Source: Actinacidiphila rubida
Lineage (GTDB): Bacteria > Actinomycetota > Actinomycetes > Streptomycetales > Streptomycetaceae
NCBI RefSeq assembly: GCF_900110255.1
Contig: NZ_FODD01000003.1
Span: 62,001 to 126,000 of the forward strand
Direction of reading: 5' to 3'
Length of the DNA stretch: 64,000 bases
The notes beneath the pieces are model-generated. The model was not told where the DNA came from, searched no databases, and worked only from the letters and a program-made list of their open reading frames with translations. A program made the position numbers and the translations under genes. Positions 1 through 10,646 of this stretch are shown in pieces; the stretch's first letter is position 1; every line of letters starts with the position of its first letter.

Positions 1-106
1 ACATGGGGTGACGATGACGGGTTTCCGCCACCGCCATCGGGGACCAACGGGGATGTTGTGCCGCAAATCGACGGGCTGCGGCAGGGCGGTGATCGGGGCA
101 AAGGCG

Positions 107-1255
107 TCAGCGGGGGATGACGACCACATAGGCCGCCGGCGTCCGGTCCATGGACGCGATCAGCGCGGTCCTCACCACCGCCGCCTGCTGCTCCAGGGCG
201 CTGCCGAGCTTGGCCGGGGTCAGGTGCACCAGCGTGATGCCCAGCGCCTCCAGGCGCTCGCGCTGCCGGGCGTGGCGCTCCCACACGCCCTCGTCCGCCG
301 CCGCCGACGCGGCCCGCGCGTCCACGACCGCGGCCACCGCCTGGTCGGGCCAGTAGGCGTCGACGCCGCCCAGCGGCGGCCCGCCGGGCAGCACCAGCTC
401 CACGTTCCAGAGCGGATCGGGCAGTTGGTGGCAGTGCACCATGGCGTACAGCCGCTCCTCGCCGATCGTGCGGTCGGCCGCCTCCACCGCGGGCAGTGCT
501 CCCACGACGTACGGCAGGTCGAGCAGCCCGGACAGCGCCAGCTCCCGGACCACGTCGTCTCCGCCGCAGTGCCCGGCGAGCACCGCCTCGGTGAGCACGC
601 GGCGCACCGCGTCGCGCGCCTCGCCCGCGCCGGCCGCCGCGACCCGGCCCTCGGTGCCGCACAGCGCGGCGACGGCGTCCGCCAGGGCGCGCGGCACCGG
701 CGCGCACGGCAGCCCGGACACGTCCTGGGCGCGGGGGAGTTCCCGGGCGCGGTGCAGCGTCACGTCGCCGCTGTCGCGCAGCCGGAGCCGCTGGGGGACG
801 AGCACGTCGATGCGGCGCAGCCCGGGCAGCGCCGGCACCGAGGAGAAGCCGTGCAGCGCGAGGGCCGCCAGGCCCGTCACCATGACCTCCCGGCCGCCGC
901 CGACCGGGCCGTGCCCGCCCGGGTCGCGTCCGGCGTACAGCAGCGCGGCCTGCACGCGCTCGCGGCTGGTCGGCGGTCCGGTGTGCAGCAGGTAGACCTG
1001 CGGCAGCAGTTGCTGCCAGGGGCCGCCGGATCCGCAGCGCTCCGCGATCGCCGCGGGGGACAGGCCGTGCTCGCGCAACTGGCGTGCGGTGAGCACGCCG
1101 TGCTCGCCGGCGAGTGACGACCCGGCACCGGAACGGTCCGGACCGTCCGCCGTGCCCGCCGCCTCGGGGGAGTTCACGGTGCCCGCGGGGCCCGTGGTGC
1201 GGCCGGTGGCGTGGGGGGTGTGGTGGTTCGCGTTCATGCGCTGAGGCTTGCCCAT
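107..1255 (-). CDS. AbiEi-like winged-helix regulator, orphan
   Basis: The 382-aa protein has an AbiEi antitoxin-type N-terminal winged helix (residues ~52-75, 'HGVLTARQLREHG') followed by the usual middle region. Its C-terminal third resembles a degraded DUF559/endonuclease-like fold: a hydrophobic strand around 'AAVVDARA', then 'RQRERLEALGITLVHLT'. Known AbiEi proteins are repressors and antitoxins of type IV toxin-antitoxin systems, but single-gene versions are common in actinobacteria. No AbiEii nucleotidyltransferase partner is visible on the right; the left side is cut by the window edge after 106 bases. The first ~50 residues are low complexity and no clear Shine-Dalgarno precedes ATG 1255 or ATG 1237, so the true start may lie further in. 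The family call is moderate and the function is inferred. Confidence 0.6.
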   Translation of the reverse strand: MGKPQRMNANHHTPHATGRTTGPAGTVNSPEAAGTADGPDRSGAGSSLAGEHGVLTARQLREHGLSPAAIAERCGSGGPWQQLLPQVYLLHTGPPTSRERVQAALLYAGRDPGGHGPVGGGREVMVTGLAALALHGFSSVPALPGLRRIDVLVPQRLRLRDSGDVTLHRARELPRAQDVSGLPCAPVPRALADAVAALCGTEGRVAAAGAGEARDAVRRVLTEAVLAGHCGGDDVVRELALSGLLDLPYVVGALPAVEAADRTIGEERLYAMVHCHQLPDPLWNVELVLPGGPPLGGVDAYWPDQAVAAVVDARAASAAADEGVWERHARQRERLEALGITLVHLTPAKLGSALEQQAAVVRTALIASMDRTPAAYVVVIPR

Positions 1256-1364
1256 GCCGGAACCCGCGGATAACCGCTGTTACAGGGCCGTCGACAAAAC
1301 GGGACAACGCCGGGCTAAAGCCCGCGTGTTCGGATGCCGATGGGCATTCTTCACCCATCAGGGT

Positions 1365-1400
1365 GAAGGGGCGGTCCCGACCAGCCGGGACCGCCCCTTC
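1365..1400 (-). terminator. Hairpin terminator after pepN
   Basis: A perfect 15-bp stem (arms 1365-1379 and 1386-1400) closes a 6-nt loop. It lies 47 bases beyond the pepN stop and is followed on that strand by a smaller 7-bp hairpin (arms 1350-1356 and 1361-1367) that shares three bases with it, so the two cannot form together. There is no T-tract, as is usual for streptomycete terminators. Confidence 0.75.
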
Positions 1401-1446
1401 TCCGTCGTGCGCCGCCCGCCCTCAACGGGCCCTGGGCGGACGCCGG

Positions 1447-4044
<2,598 letters not shown>

Positions 4045-4302
4045 AGGCGGACTCCTTTGTCTCCCTGGGGTGGACGTGCTGGAACGCAGTTCTGGCATCC
4101 TCCCATGGGGCCTCGGCGGTGGCAGCGGGGAATGCCCCCGCAGCCGTCACGCGTTGTGCGCTGTGGGGGAGAGTTCAACCGGAACCGCTGCGGGAGCCCC
4201 ACCCGGAACCCGCCGCACCGCACCCGCGCAGCACCGGTACCGCACCTGTACCGCACCCGCAGCACGCCCGCACAGCACACCCGCGCACGAGGAGAGAACA
4301 CC

Positions 4303-4944
4303 GTGACCACCACCGACACCGAGAAGACGCCCGTCGACTTCTGGTTCGACCCGCTGTGCCCCTGGGCCTGGATGACCTCGCGCTGGGTGCTCGAGGTCGA
4401 GAAGGTCCGCCCGGTCGAGGTCAGCTGGCACGTGATGAGCCTGGCGGTGCTCAACGAGGACAAGCTCGACACCCTGCCCGAGCAGTACGCCGAGTTCCTG
4501 AAGGACGCCTGGGGCCCGGTCCGCGTCGTCATCGCGGCCCAGCAGCTGCACGGCGACGAGGTGCTCGGCCGCCTCTACACGGCGCTCGGCACCCGGTACC
4601 ACAACCAGGCCAAGCCCAAGACCCGCGAGACCCTGGTCGAGGCCCTGGAGGAGGCCGGGCTGCCCGCCGACCTCGCTGACTACGCGGACCGGGACACCTA
4701 CGACCAGGAGTTGCGCGCCTCCCACAAGGAGGGCATCGACAAGGTCGGCCAGGACGTCGGCACCCCCGTCATCGCGGTGCCCGGCGCCGACGGCGAGCAG
4801 ATCGCCTTCTTCGGCCCCGTCGTCACCCCCACGCCGCGCGGCGAGGAGGCGGCCAGGCTGTGGGACGGCACGCTGATGGTCGCCTCCGTCCCCGGCTTCT
4901 ACGAGATCAAGCGGACCCGTACCCAGGGCCCGATCTTCGACTGA
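4303..4944 (+). CDS. DsbA-family mycothiol-dependent oxidoreductase, CPWA active site
   Basis: The 213-aa protein is a close relative of Mycobacterium tuberculosis Rv2466c, a mycothiol-dependent thioredoxin-fold reductase. It shares the opening 'DFWFDPLCPW', the 'GTPVIAVPGADG' cis-Pro region and the C-terminal 'PRGEEAARLWDG' and 'KRTRTQGP' stretches. As I recall it, the mycobacterial active site is CPWC. Here the second cysteine is Ala (CPWAW), leaving one cysteine in the motif, which would favour a monothiol mechanism with mycothiol. GTG 4303 is preceded by GGAGAG at 4291-4296. It is divergent from pepN and is followed by the VOC gene after 61 nt, so the two may be co-transcribed. The exact substrate is unknown. 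Confidence 0.85.
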   Translation: MTTTDTEKTPVDFWFDPLCPWAWMTSRWVLEVEKVRPVEVSWHVMSLAVLNEDKLDTLPEQYAEFLKDAWGPVRVVIAAQQLHGDEVLGRLYTALGTRYHNQAKPKTRETLVEALEEAGLPADLADYADRDTYDQELRASHKEGIDKVGQDVGTPVIAVPGADGEQIAFFGPVVTPTPRGEEAARLWDGTLMVASVPGFYEIKRTRTQGPIFD

Positions 4945-5005
4945 CCCCGCCGGGGCCGCCACGCCCCCGGCGACCCGACCCGACCCCCCTGGAGTGCCAG
5001 CGGCC

Positions 5006-5392
5006 ATGCCACACCTCGGCCTGACGGCCCTCGTCGTCCGCGACTACGACGAGGCGATCGCCTACTACACCCGCGCCCTCGGCTTCGAGCTGCGCGAGGA
5101 CACCCCGCGGGGGGACGGCAGCCGCTGGGTGGTCGTCGCCCCGCCCGGCTCGCGGGAGACGGCCCTGCTGCTGGCCCGCGCCAGCACCCCCGCGCAGGCG
5201 GACCGGGTCGGCGACCAGACCGGCGGCCGGGTCGGCCTGTTCCTCACCACCGACGACTTCGACCGCGACTACAAGCGGATGGTCGCCGAGGGCGTGGTGT
5301 TCGAGGAGGAGCCGCGCTACGAGGACTACGGCGCGGTGGTGGTCTTCCAGGACCTGTACGGCAACCGCTGGGACCTCATCCAGCCGGCCTGA
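5006..5392 (+). CDS. VOC (glyoxalase/bleomycin-resistance fold) protein
   Basis: This 128-aa single-domain protein has the VOC beta-alpha-beta-beta-beta pattern twice. The first module begins 'LTALVVRDYDEAIAYYTRALGF' in outline, and the second ends with 'VFQDLYGNRWDLIQ', where the last acidic/aromatic segment normally supplies a metal ligand. VOC proteins include glyoxalase I, dioxygenases and drug-binding proteins, and nothing here picks a substrate. ATG 5006 was chosen over GTG 4994 because the GGAG at 4991-4994 is well placed for the ATG but overlaps the GTG. It lies 61 nt after the mycothiol oxidoreductase gene on the same strand and is followed by a 10-bp hairpin. Confidence 0.85.
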   Translation: MPHLGLTALVVRDYDEAIAYYTRALGFELREDTPRGDGSRWVVVAPPGSRETALLLARASTPAQADRVGDQTGGRVGLFLTTDDFDRDYKRMVAEGVVFEEEPRYEDYGAVVVFQDLYGNRWDLIQPA

Positions 5393-5693
5393 CCGGTTGG
5401 CGGGATCCCACAGCGCACCGTGCGTGCCGGGCGGCGGCCGTCACGCCGCCCGGCCGCCCGGCACGTCCCGCCGCGGACGTGACGCGGCTCACTCCACCTG
5501 CTGAAATCCTGCCAACGGCGGAGCGCCGCCGATGGCTTGAGGGTGCACGGAAGTCTCCAAGCGTCACCGTGCGGGTTTGTCGGAGCCTCACGATGATCGG
5601 CTCGCGGGCGCTGGGCTAGCGTCACGGTGTCGGCGCACGCCCGAACCCAACGTGCCCGCCGGCGCCCCGAACCCCCGACCCCGCGGAGACCCG
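5393..5693 (+). other. Intergenic stretch with terminator, no gene
   Basis: These 301 bases hold no supportable gene. A perfect 10-bp GC-rich stem at 5426-5435 / 5445-5454 is a probable terminator of the VOC gene. Further on, GCACGG and CCGTGC form a weaker inverted repeat (about 5551-5575). A -10-like TAGCGT (5617-5622) could serve bioY. I recognise no biotin-repressor site. Confidence 0.5.
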
Positions 5694-6281
5694 ATGAGCA
5701 CCGCAGCACCCGCCGCCCGTTTCGTCCTGGCCGACCTGGTCCCCGCCTCCTCGGCCGCCCGCGCCCGGGCGCGCGACGCGGCGCTGGTGGTGGGCGGCGC
5801 GGTCCTGACCGGACTGGCCGCGCAGCTGTCCGTGCCGGTGCCGGGCTCGCCGGTGCCGGTCACCGGGCAGACCTTCGCGGCGCTGCTCGTCGGCACCGCG
5901 CTGGGCGCCCGGCGCGGCTTCGCCTCGCTGGGCCTGTACGCGCTGGCCGGCGTGGCCGGCCTGCCGTGGTTCGCCGGCGGCTCCTCGGGCTGGTCGATGC
6001 CCAGCTTCGGCTACATCCTCGGCATGATGCTGGCGTCCGCCGTCGTCGGCGCCCTCGCCCGGCGCGGCGGCGACCGCACGGTGCTGCGCACGGCCGGCGT
6101 GATGGTCCTCGGCTCCGCGGTCGTCTACGCGGTCGGCGTCCCCTACCTGGCGTTCTCCGCGCACCTGTCGGCGACGCAGGCGGTCGACCTCGGCCTGCGC
6201 CCCTACCTGCTCGGCGACGCCCTGAAGGCCGCGCTGGCCATGGGCCTGCTGCCCACCGCGTGGCGCCTGCTGCGGCGCTGA
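5694..6281 (+). CDS. bioY: BioY biotin transport protein (ECF S component)
   Basis: BioY is the membrane substrate-binding component of energy-coupling-factor biotin transporters. The 195-aa protein has a short cytoplasmic N terminus and about six hydrophobic segments, including the family signature 'VPGSPVPVTGQTFA' and 'GSSGWSMPSFGYILG'. The start ATG 5694 has GGAG at 5685-5688. No bioM/bioN energising genes sit beside it, so it either works alone, as some BioY proteins do, or uses a shared ECF module encoded elsewhere. The next gene (rpiB) follows after 47 nt on the same strand but is functionally unrelated. Confidence 0.93.
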   Translation: MSTAAPAARFVLADLVPASSAARARARDAALVVGGAVLTGLAAQLSVPVPGSPVPVTGQTFAALLVGTALGARRGFASLGLYALAGVAGLPWFAGGSSGWSMPSFGYILGMMLASAVVGALARRGGDRTVLRTAGVMVLGSAVVYAVGVPYLAFSAHLSATQAVDLGLRPYLLGDALKAALAMGLLPTAWRLLRR

Positions 6282-6328
6282 TCCGCCCCGGAGGGGCGGG
6301 GGTGCGGGGCCAATGGGAGACTGACCGC

Positions 6329-6817
6329 ATGCGCGTGTACCTGGGCTCCGACCATGCCGGCTTCGAACTGAAGAACCACCTCGTGGAGTGGCTGACGGCC
6401 AACGGGCACGAGCCCGTCGACTGCGGCCCGCAGATCTACGACGCCGTCGACGACTACCCCCCGTTCTGCCTGCGCGCGGCCGAGCGCACGGCCGCCGACC
6501 CCGGTGCCCTGGGCATCGTGATCGGCGGCTCGGGCAACGGCGAGCAGATCGCCGCGAACAAGGTCAAGGGCGTGCGCGCCGCGCTGGCCTGGAGCGAGCA
6601 GACCGCGTCGCTGGCCCGCGAGCACAACGACGCCAACGTGCTGAGCGTCGGCGCCCGCATGCACAGCCGGGACGAGGCCACCAAGTTCGTCGAGATCTTC
6701 CTCGGCACGGCCTACTCCCACGAGGAGCGCCACCAGCGCCGGATCGACATGCTCACCGCGTACGAGGCCACCGGTGAGCTGCCCCCGATCCCGGCGCACC
6801 ACCCGCGGCAGGACTGA
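6329..6817 (+). CDS. rpiB: Ribose-5-phosphate isomerase B
   Basis: RpiB interconverts ribose 5-phosphate and ribulose 5-phosphate in the pentose phosphate pathway. The 162-aa length and the motifs 'LGSDHAGFELK' at the N terminus and 'GGSGNGEQIAANK' (~residues 70-82) fit the LacAB/RpiB family. The C-terminal 'HEERHQRRIDML' is typical of the actinobacterial form. ATG 6329 is preceded by GGGAG at about 9 nt. A -10-like GAGACT (6317-6322) also lies close to the start, so initiation could be leaderless. The Fpg/Nei gene begins 8 nt after its stop, so the two are likely cotranscribed, an arrangement I associate with streptomycetes. Confidence 0.94.
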   Translation: MRVYLGSDHAGFELKNHLVEWLTANGHEPVDCGPQIYDAVDDYPPFCLRAAERTAADPGALGIVIGGSGNGEQIAANKVKGVRAALAWSEQTASLAREHNDANVLSVGARMHSRDEATKFVEIFLGTAYSHEERHQRRIDMLTAYEATGELPPIPAHHPRQD

Positions 6818-6824
6818 GCCGGGC

Positions 6825-7664
6825 GTGCCGGAAGGCCACACGATCCACCGGCTCGCCGAGGACTGCCGGCGGCTGCTGGCCGGGTGGGAGGTGCGGGCGA
6901 GCAGCCCGCAGGGCAAGTTCTCCGACAGTGCGGCGCTGCTGGACCGCACCGTCCTCGACGGTGCGGACGCCCACGGCAAGCACCTGTTCCTTGGCTTCCT
7001 GGGCTTCGCGGGCTTCCTCGGCTTCGAGCCCGTCGGCTGGGTGCACATCCACCTCGGCCTGATCGGCAAGGTCACCTTCGACGGCGCGGTCAGCGACACG
7101 GTGCGGCTGCGCCTGCGCGGCGGTTCCGACGGCACGCGCACCCTGGACCTGCGCGGGCCTGCCGCGTGCGAGCTGATCACCGACGCGGAGAAGCGGGCGA
7201 TCCACGACCGCCTCGGCCCCGACCCCCTGCGGCCCGGCGACGACCCGGAGCGCGCCTACGCCCGGATCTCCCGGTCGCGGGTGCCGGTGGCGGCCCTGCT
7301 CATGGACCAGAAGGTGCTGGCCGGCGTCGGCAACGTCTACCGCGCCGAGGTGCTCTTCCGCCACGGCGTCGACCCGTTCCTGCCCGGCCGGGCGCTCACC
7401 CGCGAGGTCTGGGACGCCCTGTGGGCCGACCTCGTGGACCTGATGACCGCCGGGGTGCGTGCCAACCGGATCGACACCGTGCGGCCCGAGCACGAGCCGG
7501 AGGCGATGGGCCGGCCGCCGCGCCAGGACGACCACGGGGGCGAGGTCTACGTCTACCGGCGGGCCGGCCTGCCGTGCCTGGTGTGCGGCACGGAGGTGCG
7601 GACGCAGTCGCTGGCCGCGCGGAACCTGTTCTGGTGCCCGTCCTGCCAGCCCCCCGCCACCTAG
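6825..7664 (+). CDS. Fpg/Nei family DNA glycosylase (AP lyase)
   Basis: This is a bifunctional base-excision repair enzyme. GTG 6825 gives M-PEGHTIHRL, which exposes the catalytic N-terminal Pro and Glu after Met removal. The helix-two-turn-helix 'KVLAGVGNVYRAEVLF' (~residues 165-180) and a C-terminal zinc finger, CLVC-x16-CPSC, complete the fold. At 279 aa it is near the usual length, but residues ~55-66 are a run of Phe-Leu-Gly-like tripeptides (FLGFLGFAGFLG) encoded by a 9-bp tandem repeat where relatives have a short loop. The start lies 8 nt after rpiB and lacks a strong Shine-Dalgarno, suggesting translational coupling. PEGHTIH favours a Nei-type over an Fpg-type substrate range, but this is not certain. 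Confidence 0.92.
   Translation: MPEGHTIHRLAEDCRRLLAGWEVRASSPQGKFSDSAALLDRTVLDGADAHGKHLFLGFLGFAGFLGFEPVGWVHIHLGLIGKVTFDGAVSDTVRLRLRGGSDGTRTLDLRGPAACELITDAEKRAIHDRLGPDPLRPGDDPERAYARISRSRVPVAALLMDQKVLAGVGNVYRAEVLFRHGVDPFLPGRALTREVWDALWADLVDLMTAGVRANRIDTVRPEHEPEAMGRPPRQDDHGGEVYVYRRAGLPCLVCGTEVRTQSLAARNLFWCPSCQPPAT
6987..7022 (+). repeat. 9-bp coding minisatellite inside the Fpg/Nei gene
   Basis: Four contiguous 9-bp units (ttccttggc, ttcctgggc, ttcgcgggc, ttcctcggc) encode the tripeptides FLG, FLG, FAG, FLG. The array lies between 'GKHLF' and the beta-strand 'GWVHIHLGL'. Its length is a multiple of three, so copy-number change would keep the reading frame. Confidence 0.85.
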
Positions 7665-7720
7665 GGCCGGTCGTCGGGACCTCCCCGGGGTCGGCCGCGC
7701 CCCACCCGCGGGAGGGCGCG

Positions 7721-9163
7721 TCACGCCCGCTCCCGCTCCGGCACGGCTCGTGCGGCCGGCGCGGTCCGTTCCGCCGGCCCGGAAGGACCCCGCTTCGGGA
7801 TGCCGAGGGCGAGCAGCGCGCCGAGGAACGCGTACCCCGCGACCGCGGCCATGGCCGCCCGGAACCCGTCGCCGAACGCGCCGGGTGAGGCGTAGCCGCC
7901 GCGGCTGGTGAAGACGGCGACCGTCACCGCGACGCCGAACACCCCGCCGAGGATCCGCAGCATCATGAACGCGCCCGACGCCTGGCCGATCTCCTGCGGC
8001 CGCACCGCCCCGACGACCGCCTTCTGCGCGGCGGGCATCGCCATCGTCATCCCCGCGCCGCCCAGTACGAGGGCGGGCACCAGCTCGCCGTACGCGGTGC
8101 CCGGGCCCGCCGCGAAGGCGATCCAGGCCATGCCGGCGCTCTGCGCGAGCATCCCGGCGGCCACGAACGTCCGCTCGCCGAACACGTCGGTGAGCCGGCC
8201 GGCGATCGGCGCGCACACCATCAGCGTCGCCGTCCACGGCACGAGCCGCAGCCCCGCACCGATCGGCCCGCAGCCGTCCACGGTCTGGAAGTACTGGGCG
8301 AGGAAGAAGAGCGTGCCGTACAACGAGGCGAAGAGCAGGAAGTTCGCCGGGTTGGCGGTGGCGAACGCCCGGTGCCGGAAGAAGCGCAGCGGCAGCATCG
8401 GCGCCGGCGCCCGGCGCTCCCACAGCACGAAGGCCGCCGTCAGCACCACCCCGGCCACCTCGCTCCCCAGCACTTCCGCGCTGCCCCAGCCGGCCGTGTC
8501 GCCCCGTACCAGGCCCCAGACGAGGCCGAGCGCGCCCAGCGTCACCAGCACCACGCCCACCAGGTCGAAGCGGCCGCCGGGGCCGGTGCTCTCGGCGACC
8601 CGCCGCGTGGTCAGCGCGACGGCGGCCACGCCCACGGGCAGGTTCAGCCAGAAGATCCACTGCCAGGCGAGCCCCTGGGCGATCACCCCGCCGATGAACG
8701 GGCCGCTGAACGTCGCCAGACCCGTCAGGCCCATGTAGAGCCCCATGGCCCGGCCGCGCCGCCGGGGCGGGAACTCCGCACTGATCAGGGTCAGGGACAG
8801 CGGCAGCACCAGGGCGGCCCCGGCGCCCTGCAGCGCGCGGAACGCGATGAGCGCGCCGACGTCCGTCGACAGGGCGCAGGCCGCCGAGGCCGCCGTGAAC
8901 AGCGCGAGCCCTGAGGTGAACACGCGTCTGCGGCCGAACCGGTCGCCGAGCGCGGCACCGGTGAGCAGCAGCACCGCGAAGGTCAGGTTGTAGGCGTTGA
9001 CGGTCCACTCGAGCGTCGCGGTCGACGCTCTCAGGTCCCGCCGGATCGTCGTCAGTGCCGTCGTCACGACGAGGCTGTCCAGGGCCATCATGAACGACGC
9101 GAGCGAGGCGAGCCCCAGGACCCACTTCTGCCGGGAGGTCATCCGTCCGCCGTCGGTGTCCAC
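7721..9163 (-). CDS. MFS drug exporter, DHA2 (EmrB/QacA-like) family
   Basis: The 480-aa protein is a multi-pass proton antiporter with the hydrophobicity of a 14-segment DHA2 transporter. It shows the motif A-like 'GALGDRFGRRRVF' in outline after the second segment and the motif C-like 'GPFIGGVIAQGLAWQWIFW' region. Starts with 'SLASFMMALDSLVVTTAL', typical of EmrB/QacA exporters of antibiotics or other cationic compounds. GTG 9163 has AAGGAG at a 4-nt spacing. It lies 91 nt downstream of the Eis-like acetyltransferase gene on the same strand, with a near-perfect 38-bp palindrome between them. No local regulator is encoded, and the substrate is unknown. Confidence 0.88.
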   Translation of the reverse strand: MDTDGGRMTSRQKWVLGLASLASFMMALDSLVVTTALTTIRRDLRASTATLEWTVNAYNLTFAVLLLTGAALGDRFGRRRVFTSGLALFTAASAACALSTDVGALIAFRALQGAGAALVLPLSLTLISAEFPPRRRGRAMGLYMGLTGLATFSGPFIGGVIAQGLAWQWIFWLNLPVGVAAVALTTRRVAESTGPGGRFDLVGVVLVTLGALGLVWGLVRGDTAGWGSAEVLGSEVAGVVLTAAFVLWERRAPAPMLPLRFFRHRAFATANPANFLLFASLYGTLFFLAQYFQTVDGCGPIGAGLRLVPWTATLMVCAPIAGRLTDVFGERTFVAAGMLAQSAGMAWIAFAAGPGTAYGELVPALVLGGAGMTMAMPAAQKAVVGAVRPQEIGQASGAFMMLRILGGVFGVAVTVAVFTSRGGYASPGAFGDGFRAAMAAVAGYAFLGALLALGIPKRGPSGPAERTAPAARAVPERERA

Positions 9164-9174
9164 CGTTCTCCTTC

Positions 9175-9212
9175 GTGCCGGGAGTGTCTGTCCGGATAGA
9201 CACCCCCGGCAC
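9175..9212 (-). promoter_or_regulatory. 38-bp near-perfect palindrome upstream of the exporter
   Basis: Arms 9175-9189 and 9198-9212 match at 14 of 15 positions around an 8-bp centre (GTCCGGAT) that is itself nearly symmetric. The core GTGTCTGTCCGGATAGACAC is 18/20 palindromic. It may be the terminator of the upstream acetyltransferase gene or an operator for the exporter, whose ribosome-binding site begins within ~10 bases. Confidence 0.65.
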
Positions 9213-9254
9213 CGGAAATCGGTCGGCGCCCCGGGAACGGCGGTCCCGAGCGGC

Positions 9255-10487
9255 TCAGAAGCGGTGCGGCAGCCAGGGCTCGGCGTCGCTGCGGAACGCC
9301 GCGGACGCCTCCGCCAGCGCGCCCGCGCGCAGCTCGGTCACCAGGCCCGCGGACGCCATCGAGCGCAGGCTCGGGCCACCGAGGTAGGCCGCGCCCAGCT
9401 CCCGCACGTCCACCGCCAGTTCGGCGGGATCGGTGGTGCGCACGCAGCTCGCCCCCTTGGAATCGCCGGTCAGCCGCCAACGCCCGCTGTTCCAGGGGCA
9501 GAACGCGTCGTCGACGTCCAGCACGACGTCCACCGGCGCCGCGTACGTGCGGGCGGACAGCGCCGCGGGCAGGTCGACCAGGCGCAGGTACAGGCCGTCG
9601 CGGAACGCGAGTTCACAGCGGCGGATGTCGGACGCCAGCTGCACCAGCGCGTCGTCCATCGGCCGGCTCCAGAAGACGATCCGGGACATCAGGTCGATCC
9701 CGGAGAGATAGCCCCACAGCGCCGCGTACGTCACCGCATCGAGTGCTTCGACGTCCCGCAGCCTGACCGTGCCGTCCGGGCCCGTCGGGGCCCAGCCCGA
9801 CTGCGTCGCGTACCGGGCGTAGCCGCGCACCTCGCCGTCGACCTCGGCCAGCACGCACAGCAGCGGTCCGGCGCCGTCGCGCCCGGCCGGCGGGTCGAGC
9901 ACCGGCTCCTGCTCCCATCCGGGCATGCGGGCCAGCATCCCCGGGCGCAGCGGCACCAGTTGCGCGTAGATCCGCTCGCAGACCTCCAGGGCCTCGGACG
10001 GGGCGACGAGGCGGAACCGCACCCGGTCCGCACCCTCGGGGAGGTGGAACGCGGTCCGCGTGGTGTCCACCCGGCCGCGCAGCTGACGGCTGGCGACGCC
10101 GTACCCGAACCGCCCGTAGATCGCCGGCTCCGACGCGGTGAGCACCGCGAACGGCTCGCCGCGCCCGCGGAAGTCGTCCAGCTGGCGGCGCATCATCGCG
10201 GTCAGCACGCCGCGGCGCCGGTGCGTGGGCTGGACGCTGACCATGGTGACGCCCGGCACATCCGCGGACGCGCCGCCCGGCACGGTCATCCGGAACGAGA
10301 ACGCGCCCGCGGTACCGACGAGTTCGGGGCCGTCCCAGGCGGCGATCAGCCGTTCGGGTTCGGTGACCAGCCGCGAGAGCCGCCGCTCCTCCTCGGGCTC
10401 CGGCGGGCCGCCGAACGCCCGCTCCAGACGGTCGTAGAACAGATCCCACTGGTCCGCTGCCGGCACCCGCACGTCGGTCGTCGTCAT
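9255..10487 (-). CDS. Eis-like GNAT N-acetyltransferase
   Basis: The 410-aa protein has the Eis architecture: an N-terminal GNAT domain with the acetyl-CoA loop 'QPTHRRRGVLTAMMRRQL' (~residues 87-104), a second GNAT-like domain with 'GYARYATQ', and a sterol-carrier-like C-terminal domain. It ends in -PHRF; in Eis the terminal carboxylate acts as catalytic base. Mycobacterial Eis acetylates aminoglycosides at several amines and also protein lysines. Start ATG 10487 has an AGGGGG stretch a few bases upstream. It is co-directional with the MFS exporter, which would suit a small self-protection pair, but that link is inference. Confidence 0.88.
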   Translation of the reverse strand: MTTTDVRVPAADQWDLFYDRLERAFGGPPEPEEERRLSRLVTEPERLIAAWDGPELVGTAGAFSFRMTVPGGASADVPGVTMVSVQPTHRRRGVLTAMMRRQLDDFRGRGEPFAVLTASEPAIYGRFGYGVASRQLRGRVDTTRTAFHLPEGADRVRFRLVAPSEALEVCERIYAQLVPLRPGMLARMPGWEQEPVLDPPAGRDGAGPLLCVLAEVDGEVRGYARYATQSGWAPTGPDGTVRLRDVEALDAVTYAALWGYLSGIDLMSRIVFWSRPMDDALVQLASDIRRCELAFRDGLYLRLVDLPAALSARTYAAPVDVVLDVDDAFCPWNSGRWRLTGDSKGASCVRTTDPAELAVDVRELGAAYLGGPSLRSMASAGLVTELRAGALAEASAAFRSDAEPWLPHRF

Positions 10488-10631
10488 GACCCCCTGCCTA
10501 CCAGGCGGACCCCGAGCGGGCGAACATATTTTCCCCCGTCCCCCGCGTACGGCACGGCGCGGGCACCCGCCGCCGCCGTTTCCGGCTCAGGTCACAGCCG
10601 CCGCGGCCTGCACGGCGGGCCGATCGATGGA

Positions 10632-10637
10632 TAGGGT
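10632..10637 (+). promoter_or_regulatory. -10 element TAGGGT close to the phosphatase start
   Basis: TAGGGT ends 9 nt before ATG 10647, so transcription would start at or within a few bases of the start codon. Confidence 0.5.
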
Positions 10638-10646
10638 CGCCGGGAC

